Part shown: positions 42,710-51,439 of the stretch, in pieces
Layout: every line of letters starts with the position of its first letter
Numbering within the stretch: the first letter of the stretch is position 1
Made by a program: the position numbers and the translations under genes
From: Asanoa sp. WMMD1127
GTDB taxonomy: Bacteria; Actinomycetota; Actinomycetes; Mycobacteriales; Micromonosporaceae
Assembly: GCF_029626225.1 (NCBI RefSeq)
Contig: NZ_JARUBP010000001.1
Span: forward strand, 1-64,000
DNA: 64,000 nucleotides
Reading direction: 5' to 3'
The notes under the pieces: model-generated
What the model was told of the DNA's origin: nothing
The model's database searches: none
The model's input: the letters and a program-made list of their open reading frames with translations, nothing else

Positions 42710-44467
42710 GTGTCGTCGTCATCGTGGTCGCTGCTCAACTGCCCCGCGCCCAATAGCAAGCTCGCCCGCTTCAAGCGGTGGTTCGGCGTACGCGTGATCC
42801 GGCTCCCCCGGCAACGGGTGTGGGTCATCGCGTCCAACCCGGGCCAGGTTCGCGAGCTGCTCGCCGCCCCCGAGTCGGCGCTGCCGGCCCGGTCCGTCCG
42901 GATCATGGTCTACTGGCAGGCCATCCGCCCCGGCTGGTCGGGCGCCATCGACCCGCTGCCCCGGCTGCGACGGCACAAGGTCTCGCTCCCGCTGCGCAAG
43001 CGCGGTGTGGCGGCCATCACGTTCGCGCTGCACGAGCCGCTGCCGCTGCGCGACATCGTGCGCAGCGGGCTCAACGCGCTGCTGCCGATCCGCCGGATGC
43101 CGATGCCGGCCAGCCCCGACATCGCCGCCACCGGCGTGCTGCCGGCGTTCCTGCCGCCGTCGGCGCGCTACGGCCGGCTGCCGTCGCCCGACGAGATCCG
43201 TCCGACCGACGTGCTGCTCACCGCCGACGCTGACGCCGACCCGTCGGCCGCCGGTGTCGTGCTGCCCAGCGACACGGCTCAGGCCGGCGGCGCGGTGCTG
43301 TTCGACGCGATCCGGATCAACCCGCGCGGCCGCCCCGACAAGACCGCCAAGGGCGAGCTCAAGCTGGTGCTGGGCGACGCCCGCTCGGGGCCCAAGGTGC
43401 GCTCCGGCCGGCTCGACGGCATCGGGCTCGACCAGCTGACCATCGAGATCGTCCGGCGCCGGGCCACGGTCGACGCGACCGAGCTGGCCGGCTGGGCCGG
43501 CGACCCGGGCCAGGCGGCCGGGATGCTGGTGCAGATCGCCGCCACCGGCGCCGTGCTGCGCGCCCCGGAGCTGCCGCCGGCCGTGTCGAAGCTGCTCTCC
43601 CCCGAGCTGGCCGGCATCCTGGCCGAGCCGGCGCCCGACGTCACCGACGCGGTCGCGCTCGAGGTGCACAGCATCCGGCAGCGCCGGGCCGCCCTGCGCG
43701 GGCACGCGGCCGAGCTCGTCCTGCCCCGCCTCGCGGCCGACGGCTTCCCGCTGCTGCGCGCGCTGCCGACGGTCAGCGCGATCCTGATGACCCGCCGCCC
43801 GGAGATCCTCGGGCCGGTGCTGGACGCGCTGGAGAAGCAGTCCTACCCCGACCTGGAGATCGTGGTCGGCCTGCACGGCTGCCCGCCCACCGACGCGCTC
43901 AACGCGTTCGTGGCCCGCTGCGCCCGGCCGATCTCGGTGGTCGAGGTGCCGGCCGGCGTCGACTTCGGCACGGGTCTGGGCATCGTCACCGCGCGGTCCA
44001 ACGGCAGCCTGGTGACCAAGGTCGACGACGACGACACGTACGGCCCCGAGCACATCTGGGACCTGGTGCTGGCCCGGCACTTCTCCGGCGCGACGATGGT
44101 CGGCAAGGCCGCCGAGTTCATCCACCTCGAGGAGCGCAACGAGACGATCCGGCGCAAGTTCGGAAACGCCGAGTCGTACGCCGAGTCGGTGGCCGGCGGC
44201 ACGATCCTGATCGGCCGGGGCGACCTGGAGAACGCGGGCGGCTGGCGGCCGGTGCCGCGCTCGGTCGACCTGGGCATCATCACGCGGGTCAAGGCCGACG
44301 GCGGGCTGATCTACCGGACGCACCCGTTCGGCTACGTCTACCACCGCCGGGCCAAGGGCCACACGTGGGACCCGGGCCAGCAATATTTCCTCGACTCGGC
44401 GGTGGTGACCTGGCCGGGCATGCCGCCGTACGCCGAGTTCGGTGCCCCGCTGGGCGCCAGCGCCTGA
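42710..44467 (+). CDS. large glycosyltransferase, C-terminal GT-A domain
   Basis: This 585-residue protein starts at a GTG. Residues 1 to about 340 have no recognised domain (RLPRQRVWVIASNPGQVREL and a PLRRLRRHKVSLPLRKRG-type basic stretch). Residues about 345-560 form a GT2-like domain: TVSAILMTRRPEILGPVLDA, DLEIVVGLHGCPPTD, VTKVDDDDTYGPEHIWDLV and RSVDLGIITRVKADGG. It is coupled to the preceding GT2 gene, so both probably act in one surface-glycan pathway, perhaps a teichoic-type polymer. The sugar and acceptor are unknown. Confidence 0.82.
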   Translation: MSSSSWSLLNCPAPNSKLARFKRWFGVRVIRLPRQRVWVIASNPGQVRELLAAPESALPARSVRIMVYWQAIRPGWSGAIDPLPRLRRHKVSLPLRKRGVAAITFALHEPLPLRDIVRSGLNALLPIRRMPMPASPDIAATGVLPAFLPPSARYGRLPSPDEIRPTDVLLTADADADPSAAGVVLPSDTAQAGGAVLFDAIRINPRGRPDKTAKGELKLVLGDARSGPKVRSGRLDGIGLDQLTIEIVRRRATVDATELAGWAGDPGQAAGMLVQIAATGAVLRAPELPPAVSKLLSPELAGILAEPAPDVTDAVALEVHSIRQRRAALRGHAAELVLPRLAADGFPLLRALPTVSAILMTRRPEILGPVLDALEKQSYPDLEIVVGLHGCPPTDALNAFVARCARPISVVEVPAGVDFGTGLGIVTARSNGSLVTKVDDDDTYGPEHIWDLVLARHFSGATMVGKAAEFIHLEERNETIRRKFGNAESYAESVAGGTILIGRGDLENAGGWRPVPRSVDLGIITRVKADGGLIYRTHPFGYVYHRRAKGHTWDPGQQYFLDSAVVTWPGMPPYAEFGAPLGASA

Positions 44468-44522
44468 CGCCTGCTCGCCGGCCCGCGCCGGCCGGCGGCG
44501 GTGCTTTCGCCTGACCGGGAGC

Positions 44523-45692
44523 TCAGGCGGGGGCCGGCGCCCGGCGGCGGGTGCGGCTGAGGCTGATCAGCACGGTCAGTGCCAGCAGGCCGACCACCAG
44601 CGAGAAGACGCCGCCGGCCCAGCGCAGGTTCGCGTACTCGATGACGATCCCGACGCCGATCGCCGGCAGGGCGAGCACCGTGTAGAGGATCGCGAAGAAG
44701 GCCGAGAACGCCTCGCCGCGACGCTCGGCCGGCACGCCGGTCGCGATCGCCCGCAGGCCCGCGCTGACCGCGCTGCCGGTGGCGAGGCCGACCACCACGG
44801 CGGCGGCCAGCAGCGCCGGCAGCGAGGCGCCGAGCACCGCCGTGGCGATCAGGGCGGCCGCGATGATCAAGGCGACGCAGGACGCGGGCAGCGACACCCG
44901 GGGCGGCAGGCGGCGGTCGATGAGCTGGCCGGTGCCGGTGAAGACGAAGCCGAGGAAGACCACGAAGCCGGTCAGCGCCGGGTCGTGCTTGCCGAGCTCC
45001 GTGCCGAGCAGGATGCCGGTGATCGAGGTGAGCACGCCGAGCACGGCGAAGCCCGCGCCGGCCGCCGCCGACGCCCGCACGAACTCGCCACGGATCTCGC
45101 GCGGGACGCGCAGGCGCTGGAGGCGGAACGTGGCTCTGCCGCGGCGGACGGTCTCGGCGACCACGGTCAGGCCGAGCAGGGACAGCACGATCAGTCCGAG
45201 ATGGACGATCCAGCTCAGCCGCAGCGGGTGGCCGGCCCACTCGGCGAGGATGCCGGCGAGCATGGTGCCGGAGGCGAGCCCGCCCATGTTGGCCACGAGC
45301 GCCAGCACGGGACCCAGCCACTTGCGGTCGGCCGGGAGCTGCTCGCCGATCGCGGCGGTGCCGGCCCCGGTGGCCAGGGCGGCGGAGAAGCCGGAGAGCA
45401 CCCGGGCGGCGAGCAGCATGCCGAGGCTGTCGGAGACGAGGAACAGACTGGCCGCGGCCGCGGCCAGCAGCAGCGCGATGGCCAGCACGGGCTTGCGGCC
45501 GATCTGGTCGGAGAGCCGGCCGAGGGTGAGCAGGCCGACGACGACGCCGATGGCGTACACGGCGAAGAGGACGGTCACCTCGACGGGAACGATGCCGACG
45601 GCGCTCTCGTAGAGCGGATAGAGCGGGGTGGGCACCGTGGTGCCGAGCATGACGGTCCAGAAGACGAAGGCCGTGATTCCGACATTGCGCAC
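44523..45692 (-). CDS. MFS transporter (12 helices, drug/metabolite exporter type)
   Basis: This 389-residue membrane protein shows 12 hydrophobic segments and the MFS loop 2-3 motif as LTLGRLSDQIGRKPVLAI. It belongs by appearance to the drug:H+ antiporter/YbjJ-like group, but the substrate is unknown. A GC-rich inverted repeat at about 44,470-44,500 lies between this gene and the convergent glycosyltransferase and may end both transcripts. Confidence 0.88.
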   Translation of the reverse strand: MRNVGITAFVFWTVMLGTTVPTPLYPLYESAVGIVPVEVTVLFAVYAIGVVVGLLTLGRLSDQIGRKPVLAIALLLAAAAASLFLVSDSLGMLLAARVLSGFSAALATGAGTAAIGEQLPADRKWLGPVLALVANMGGLASGTMLAGILAEWAGHPLRLSWIVHLGLIVLSLLGLTVVAETVRRGRATFRLQRLRVPREIRGEFVRASAAAGAGFAVLGVLTSITGILLGTELGKHDPALTGFVVFLGFVFTGTGQLIDRRLPPRVSLPASCVALIIAAALIATAVLGASLPALLAAAVVVGLATGSAVSAGLRAIATGVPAERRGEAFSAFFAILYTVLALPAIGVGIVIEYANLRWAGGVFSLVVGLLALTVLISLSRTRRRAPAPA

Positions 45693-45925
45693 GACCGCCA
45701 GCCTAACCAGCTCACGATCTTGGCCGGGTGTGCTCTTGCTGACAGGTGCTGGCGCGGCCGCGGCTCGACCGTTCAGCTCCAGCGGGCGCCACGACCTCTA
45801 GCCGCCTTCGACCGGCATAAGTCCGTTGCCGCCCAGAGCGCCGCCCCATTCCGAACCTTCAACCAAATGGGTGCATCACAGCTTTGAAGTTGGCGATCAG
45901 TGCATGACGGGGAAACGATTGTGGG

Positions 45926-46306
45926 GTGGCCCAGATCCAAGACCGTCCCCCAGCCAACTTCCAGCTCAAGCCGTATATGGTCGGGGTGGTTGGTGTGGTT
46001 GTTCTGGGAATCGGATTATTTCTTGGGTTCAAGCCGTCCACCGTTGACTCCACCGATTGTGGAAGCGTTTTCGTCTCCAAGGAAGACAGCGTCGAGCTCG
46101 AGGACAGTCTCGGTCAGCTTGGTGCCCTCTATGGAGGGGGCCAGCCGAGGGCCGGCCACGCCAGCGAGTGCGCAGACCTCGTCGCGGCAAAGCGAACACC
46201 AGCCTGGACAAGTCTGGTCATCGGAGGTCTCTTGCTGCTCCTTGTCTATCTCCCAACCGCTCACGCGAGAGAGACAAGACATCGCAGGAAGAGCGAGCCG
46301 CAGTAA
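45926..46306 (+). CDS. hypothetical protein with two membrane helices
   Basis: This 126-residue protein starts at a GTG after GGGGAAACGATTGTGGG. Helix 1 (about 19-35, GVVGVVVLGIGLFLGF) is followed by an extracytoplasmic loop with two cysteines (DCGSVF, SECADL). Helix 2 (about 95-111, LVIGGLLLLLVYL) leads to a short basic tail. The loop cysteines could form a disulfide. Codon use is less GC-rich than in the flanks, which suggests recent acquisition. No family is recognised. Confidence 0.6.
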   Translation: MAQIQDRPPANFQLKPYMVGVVGVVVLGIGLFLGFKPSTVDSTDCGSVFVSKEDSVELEDSLGQLGALYGGGQPRAGHASECADLVAAKRTPAWTSLVIGGLLLLLVYLPTAHARETRHRRKSEPQ

Positions 46307-46480
46307 ATGATCACCGAATCAGCACGTCGCCTAAGTTGTGCCAGGTTAGCCACGACCACCTGACGAATTACTCCGAATCCGGCCGGAGGCACGGACGCGA
46401 TACCGAGGCATTCAATGGCTTCCGTGAAGGTCGTCGACCCGTATGAGGCAACGGCTCAGCTCCGGTTCGCCGACTGAAGC

Positions 46481-47821
46481 TCAGGGCTGGGCGTGGGCCG
46501 GGCGGTGGCTGGAGGGGCCGCGCTGGGCCGGTGGGCGCTCTTCGGCGTCGGCCGGCGGCCGGGACTTGGCCGCTTCGGCGATCGCCACGTCGAACTGTTG
46601 CGCGCTCGGCCACTTGCTGACCATGACCAGCATCAGCACGACGCCGCCGATGCTCCAGACGCCGACCACCGGTGGGATGTCGAAGCGTTCGGCCAGGACG
46701 CCGGTGACCAGGACCGCGGCACCCTGCATCAGTTGCACGCCCGTGGCCATCACGCCGAATGCGCGGGCACGGTAGCCGTGCGGGAGGGCCTGCACGAACA
46801 GGCCGTTGGCGACCGGCATCAGGCCGGCCACGGCGAAGCCGGAGATCGCCGCCAGCAGCGCCACCACGACCGGTGACGGGTTGAACAGCGCCGGCACCAG
46901 GACCAGGGGCGACAGCACCGCGAACGGGCGGACCAGGAGCTGGCGGACCGAGGGTGGCACCAGGCGGGCCATCGTCAGGCCGCCGATGATGAAGCCGACC
47001 GGGTTGGCCGCCATGATCAGGGCCTGGTAGCCGCCGGCCGCGCCGCCGCCGGCTTTCTCCTGCGCCCAGGCGGCGGCCAGGCCCTCGGGGACGATCGAGA
47101 ACAGCATCGCGGAGAAGACCAGCAGGGCGATGCCGCGCAGCACGGGCTGGCCGAACACCAGGCGGAAGCCCTCGCCGGTCTCGCGGAGCAGGTTGGACCG
47201 GTGCGCGTCGGTCATCGCCGGCGGGCGGTGCCGGGTGCCGAACCAGATCAGCAGGGCCGACGCGAGGAACGTGCAGACGTCGACGAGGATCGCGGCCCGC
47301 GGGTTGAAGGCGGCGATGGTCGCGCCCAGCGCGTAGCCGGCGACCTGGGCCGCCTGCCCGGTGCTGTTGTTGAGCGACAGCCCGACGACCAGCTTGTCGC
47401 CCGGCAGGATCAGCGGCATCAGCGCCGACCGGGCGGCCTGGCTCGGTGGGTTGGCCAGCGTCGCGACGAACAGGATGACCAGCATGACCGGCACGGGCAG
47501 GCCGGGGATCAGGATCAGCGCGATGAGCGCCATCCGCAGCAGGTCACAGGCCACCATGACCGTGCGGTACGGGTAGCGCTCGGCGAGGGTCGCGAGCAGT
47601 GGGCCGCCGACGAGCCAGGGGAGGTAGCTGATCGCGAACGCCGCGGCCGACAGGGCCACCGACTGCGACTCGTGGTAGACGATGACCGTGACCGCGGCCT
47701 TGGAGATGTAGTCACCCAGCCAGGAGAGCGCACTCGCCGCAAAGACCGCGCGGTATTCGCGCTGGCCGAAAACCTCACGGAAGGTTGCCGGCCGATTGGA
47801 CGGTCGTGTCTCGTCGGACAC
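46481..47821 (-). CDS. MFS transporter (enterobactin-exporter-like)
   Basis: This 446-residue protein has 12 hydrophobic helices and opens with FREVFGQREYRAVFAASALS, followed by LVGGPLLATLAERYPYRTVM. That resembles the MFS_3/EntS-type family found in many actinomycetes. Export of a small molecule is likely. A perfect 11-bp inverted repeat lies 57-116 nt upstream of the start, a possible operator. Confidence 0.87.
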   Translation of the reverse strand: MSDETRPSNRPATFREVFGQREYRAVFAASALSWLGDYISKAAVTVIVYHESQSVALSAAAFAISYLPWLVGGPLLATLAERYPYRTVMVACDLLRMALIALILIPGLPVPVMLVILFVATLANPPSQAARSALMPLILPGDKLVVGLSLNNSTGQAAQVAGYALGATIAAFNPRAAILVDVCTFLASALLIWFGTRHRPPAMTDAHRSNLLRETGEGFRLVFGQPVLRGIALLVFSAMLFSIVPEGLAAAWAQEKAGGGAAGGYQALIMAANPVGFIIGGLTMARLVPPSVRQLLVRPFAVLSPLVLVPALFNPSPVVVALLAAISGFAVAGLMPVANGLFVQALPHGYRARAFGVMATGVQLMQGAAVLVTGVLAERFDIPPVVGVWSIGGVVLMLVMVSKWPSAQQFDVAIAEAAKSRPPADAEERPPAQRGPSSHRPAHAQP

Positions 47822-47877
47822 TGGCTAAGCCTCCATCGCCCTCGGCCAGCCCACTTGTGGCGGTGCGACCGAGCAAC

Positions 47878-47937
47878 GTTGTCAGACGTCGGGGGTGAAG
47901 TGAGCTTGGGACGGATTCTGCCCGATCGTCTGACAAC
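47878..47937. promoter_or_regulatory. widely spaced 11-bp inverted repeat upstream of the MFS gene
   Basis: GTTGTCAGACG (47878-47888) and CGTCTGACAAC (47927-47937) are exact complements 38 nt apart. They lie in the 230-nt gap upstream of the MFS gene and of the end of the MscS gene. They may form a repressor loop or two half operators. No regulator gene is adjacent. Confidence 0.4.
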
Positions 47938-48052
47938 TGGCTAGGGCGAACGGGCAGGGGGTCGCTTGTCCGACTGAACGATCGGACGATACCCGACCGT
48001 TCAACCGGGGCGCGACCCCGACTCGCACGTCCTTCGATCTGCGAAAACAGGT

Positions 48053-49084
48053 CTAACTAGGACCGCCCTCCGGTGCGGAGGGGCGTGGGAGCACCCGGGC
48101 CGCGGCGAGCTGGGCCGTGATGCCGGCGCCGGCCAGGGCCTCGGTCAACCGGCGGCGCAGCTCCCGGCCGACGACGTACTGTCCGTCCGCAGTGGTCTTG
48201 GCGATGGTCCGGATGACGGTGCCGTCGACGGTCACGCTCTCCACGCCGAGCACCTCCGGCGCCTCCACGAAGTGATCGGTGAGCTCCGGGTCCGCGTAGA
48301 CCTTGGTCGCCGCCGCCCGCAGCACCTCGGTGGCCTCCTCGGCGTCCGCGAAGCCGATCGGCATGTCGATCATCAGCATGGCCCAGCCCTGGCTCTTGTT
48401 GCCGACGCGGATGATCTCGCCGTTGCGGATGTACCAGAGCACCCCGCGGGCGTCCCGGACCGTGGTGATCCGCAACCCGACCGCCTCGACGATGCCGGTC
48501 GCCTCGCCCAGGTCGACCGTGTCGCCGACGCCGTACTGGTCCTCCAGCAGCATGAACAGCCCGCCCAGCAGGTCCTTGACGAGGCTCTGGGCGCCGAAGC
48601 CGATGGCCAGGCCTAGGATGCCGGCGCTGGCCAGCAGCGGGCCGAGGTTGAAGCTGAGCTCCTCGAGCACCATCAGCAGCGCGATCGAGAAGACGAACGC
48701 GGTGACCATGCTGCGCAGCACGGAACCGATCGCCTCGGACCGCTGGCGGCGCCGCTCGGGCATGGTCGCGGCGCTGTCCACCGGGCCCGTGGGCGTCCGG
48801 TTGCGCAGCGGCTTGAGGATCGCCGGCACCGAGCCCTCGGAGGTCGACCGGACCAGCCGGCTGATCAGCTTGTGCAGGAGCCAGCGGGCGATCATCGCCA
48901 GGAGCAGGATCGCGATGATCCGCAGCGGTTTGACGAGAAAGTAGTAGCTGCCTTCGGCGGCCCAGGTGGAACCGGTCAGGTCGAACATCCAGTCGCAAAC
49001 GGCGTCGTTGTTGGCGCAACTGGGCGTCGGAGCGGGCGTGGCCGGTGCCTCGGCGAGGTTCATGATCGTGTCGATGGCAGTCAC
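48053..49084 (-). CDS. small-conductance mechanosensitive channel (MscS family)
   Basis: This 343-residue protein has an N-terminal extracellular part with two cysteines, three membrane helices, and the MscS pore/beta-domain signature. That signature is AGILGLAIGFGAQSLVKDLLGG and then FMLLEDQYGVGDTVDLGEATG with VRDARGVLWYIRNGEIIRV. It opens under membrane tension to release solutes during osmotic downshift. Transcription is leftward, divergent from the HNH gene. Confidence 0.92.
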   Translation of the reverse strand: MTAIDTIMNLAEAPATPAPTPSCANNDAVCDWMFDLTGSTWAAEGSYYFLVKPLRIIAILLLAMIARWLLHKLISRLVRSTSEGSVPAILKPLRNRTPTGPVDSAATMPERRRQRSEAIGSVLRSMVTAFVFSIALLMVLEELSFNLGPLLASAGILGLAIGFGAQSLVKDLLGGLFMLLEDQYGVGDTVDLGEATGIVEAVGLRITTVRDARGVLWYIRNGEIIRVGNKSQGWAMLMIDMPIGFADAEEATEVLRAAATKVYADPELTDHFVEAPEVLGVESVTVDGTVIRTIAKTTADGQYVVGRELRRRLTEALAGAGITAQLAAARVLPRPSAPEGGPS

Positions 49085-49208
49085 ACCTGCGTTCGTACCG
49101 CATGGGCCGTGAGCCGGAAAAGCCGGGCTCAGGCCGACCGCAACGGGACGGAACCGACCATCTCACCACAGGAAACCAAAGCTTCACTCACCGACCCCGG
49201 ATTAGTAC

Positions 49209-49245
49209 GTGCAATCGGGTCCCCCATCAGGGACTATTGCTGCAC
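49209..49245 (+). ncRNA. candidate structured leader between mscS-like and HNH genes
   Basis: GTGCAAT pairs with ATTG(CT)GCAC and encloses a GTCCC/GGGAC stem with a CCATCA loop. This gives a two-tier hairpin about 105 nt before the HNH start. No known riboswitch class is recognised, and the fold was judged by eye only. Confidence 0.25.
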
Positions 49246-49350
49246 GGGCGAAGGCAGACCGCCGGCGCCGGTCGTGGCGCACGCCGCTCACGGCCTCACA
49301 CACACGCAGACCTGTGGAGCGGGCGAGAAACGACCGAGAGGGTGAGCGGG

Positions 49351-49896
49351 ATGCCTGACATACGACCGACCGTGGGCTCCGGGGTATTAGTCCTGAACGC
49401 CACCTATGAGCCCCTGTGCGTCGTGTCAGTGCGAAGAGCCGCGATTCTCGTCCTGTCCGCCAAGGCCGTCTGTGTCGCCGACGGCGAGGGGTTCCTGCAC
49501 AGCGTCCGCCACGAGCTGCCGGTCCCGTCCGTCGTCCGGCTCACCCGCTACGTGCGCGTGCCCTACCGGGCCACCGTCGGGCTCTCCCGCCGCGCGATAT
49601 TCGCCCGCGACGGCTGGCGCTGCGCCTACTGCAAGGGTCCCGCGGAGACCATCGACCACGTCTTCCCGCGCAGCCGGGGCGGCCGGCACGCCTGGGAGAA
49701 CGTCGTCGCCGCGTGCGCGAAGTGCAACCACAGCAAGGGCGACAAGACCCCGGCCGAGCTGGGCTGGCGCCTGCACACCAAGCCGGCCGCCCCCAAAGGA
49801 GTCGCCTGGCGGGTGCTCGGCCACCGCGCCCCCGACCCGCGCTGGGCGAGCTGGCTCGACCTGCCGGCCGCCGAGGTCGCCGAGGTCGCGGCTTAG
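49351..49896 (+). CDS. HNH endonuclease family protein
   Basis: This 181-residue protein has an N-terminal VLVLNATYEPLCVVSVRRAA domain and a C-terminal HNH module, FARDGWRCAYCKGPAETIDHVFPRSRGG. His, Asn and the CxxC zinc ligands (CAYC, CAKC) are all present, followed by KCNHSKGDKTPAELGW. It matches the widespread actinobacterial housekeeping type (Rv2469c in M. tuberculosis, from memory). The function is unproven; DNA repair or RNA processing has been suggested by others only on family grounds. Its stop overlaps the end of the convergent sortase gene. Confidence 0.9.
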   Translation: MPDIRPTVGSGVLVLNATYEPLCVVSVRRAAILVLSAKAVCVADGEGFLHSVRHELPVPSVVRLTRYVRVPYRATVGLSRRAIFARDGWRCAYCKGPAETIDHVFPRSRGGRHAWENVVAACAKCNHSKGDKTPAELGWRLHTKPAAPKGVAWRVLGHRAPDPRWASWLDLPAAEVAEVAA

Positions 49897-50768
49897 AGAT
49901 CGTGCGCTGAGACCAGCGACGCGAACACGACCACGTTGTCGGCGTAGCCGGTCGCGCCGCCGACCCAGCGCCCGCCACAGGTGATCAGCCGGAGCCCGGG
50001 CCGGCTGAAGTCGCCGTGCAGCCGGTCGGCGGGCACGGCCGACTTGTCGAACCGCTCCACCGAGTTGACCTCGAACACCGCCACCGAGCCGTCCCGCCGC
50101 CGCACCTCGACCGTGTCGCCCGGGTCCAGGGTGGACAGCTTCGCGAACACCGCCGGCCCGGTCTTCGTGTCGACGTGACCGACGACCACCGCGGGGCCGA
50201 ACTCACCGGGGGTCGGGCCCTCGTCGTACCAGCCGGTCTCGTTGGGCTCGTCGACCGGTGGCACCTCGATCGTGCCGTCCTTGGCCAAACCCACGTCGTG
50301 GATGGGCGCGTCGACGCCGATGGCCGCGATCGTGATCCGGGTGGGCCGGCTGGCCTCCAGCACCGGGAACTCGCGCGGCGGCGGCTTGTCGGCCGGCCCG
50401 AACCAGTCCGGCAGCGCGAACCCGCCGCTCGCCTGCCCGAGCCCGAGACCGGTCAGGAACACCCCGAGCAGGACCAGCGTCACCACCCCCGGCACGCCGA
50501 GCACCCGCCGCCTCCGCGGCGTTAGGAACGGCCCGTTGCCATCGCTTTCCGCATAGGAACGGCCCGTTCCAAGCGCCGGCTTGCCGGCGGCCGGCCGGCC
50601 GGCGGCGGTCGGCACGCGGGCCGGTGAGGCGGGTGAGGCCGGCGGGGCGGAGCGGGCCGGTGGGGGTGGTGCGGTCGCTCCCGGCAGCCGGAGCAGGTCC
50701 CGGATGATCGGGATGCGCTCCTCGTCGGGCCGGTCCGGCCCGAGCGGATCAGCGGCCGAGTCCGACAT
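49893..50768 (-). CDS. class F sortase
   Basis: This 291-residue protein has a disordered Pro/Ala-rich cytoplasmic N-terminus (about 1-90), one membrane helix (GVVTLVLLGVFLTGLGLG) and a sortase domain. The catalytic His is in VVVGHVDTKTG, Cys in LRLITCGG and the following Arg in GGRWVG. Class F sortases are the actinobacterial single-substrate type; their targets are poorly known. The gene for a C-terminally anchored surface protein lies 5 nt upstream in the same direction, so it is a likely partner or substrate. Confidence 0.88.
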   Translation of the reverse strand: MSDSAADPLGPDRPDEERIPIIRDLLRLPGATAPPPPARSAPPASPASPARVPTAAGRPAAGKPALGTGRSYAESDGNGPFLTPRRRRVLGVPGVVTLVLLGVFLTGLGLGQASGGFALPDWFGPADKPPPREFPVLEASRPTRITIAAIGVDAPIHDVGLAKDGTIEVPPVDEPNETGWYDEGPTPGEFGPAVVVGHVDTKTGPAVFAKLSTLDPGDTVEVRRRDGSVAVFEVNSVERFDKSAVPADRLHGDFSRPGLRLITCGGRWVGGATGYADNVVVFASLVSAHDL

Positions 50769-50773
50769 GGTCG

Positions 50774-51376
50774 CTAGGCCGGTCGCCGGCGGCGGCGCAG
50801 CGCGACCGCGAGACCCGCGCCGGCCGCGACCGTGCCCAGTCCACCGACCAGCGCGACCGTCCCGTCACCGCCGGAGCCCGCGAGACCCCCGCCGCCGGTG
50901 TGTGGGCCATGGCTCGGCCGGGAGTGTGCGATCACCCGGAGCTTCGTCTCCGCCTTGCCGCTCTTGACGCAGGTGAGCGTCACCTCGTAGTCACCCTCGC
51001 GGGTCCCCCACGGCACCGTCGCCTCGCCGACCAGGGCGTCCCACTGCGGCACGAGCATGACCTCGCCGAACGCCTTGGAGTGCGCCTTGGCCTCGTCGAC
51101 CCGGTCCTTGCAGCTCGCCTTGATCGACACCTGCTCGCCGGCCTGGACGGTGCTCGGGCTGACCTCGATCCAGGTGCCGTGGGCGGCGCCGGCGTCCGGC
51201 TGGCCGCCGCCCGGGGGCGCGGAGCGGCCCGGCTCGGCCTGGCCCTGCTGCTGGCGCGGCGGCTCGGTGGGCGGGTCCGCCTGGGCCAGCGCCCCGGCGA
51301 TGATCACGGTCCCGGCGGCCGCGACCGCCCCAACGGCAACGACCCGCCCAAGCGTGGCAAACGACACGACAGACAC
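50774..51376 (-). CDS. secreted protein with C-terminal membrane anchor
   Basis: This 200-residue protein has an N-terminal signal segment (VVAVGAVAAAGTVIIAGALA), a beta-rich extracellular domain with two cysteines (SIKASCKDR, VTLTCVKSG), and a Gly-rich linker. A C-terminal helix LVGGLGTVAAGAGLAVAL is followed by RRRRRPA. This is the layout of a sorted or membrane-anchored surface protein, but no clear LPxTG-like motif is seen; GGGGLAGSGG takes its place. It is the first gene of the unit with the sortase. Confidence 0.75.
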   Translation of the reverse strand: MSVVSFATLGRVVAVGAVAAAGTVIIAGALAQADPPTEPPRQQQGQAEPGRSAPPGGGQPDAGAAHGTWIEVSPSTVQAGEQVSIKASCKDRVDEAKAHSKAFGEVMLVPQWDALVGEATVPWGTREGDYEVTLTCVKSGKAETKLRVIAHSRPSHGPHTGGGGLAGSGGDGTVALVGGLGTVAAGAGLAVALRRRRRPA

Positions 51377-51439
51377 GAAAGCCCCCCTCCGCCTGGGGAG
51401 ACGATAACCCCGCCTATCGGCCCAAAGCCGCGAAAACGG

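Noticed and set aside
41599-42906. 435-codon frame antisense to the GT2 gene
   Set aside because: GC-driven shadow; the forward strand carries the GT-A motifs.
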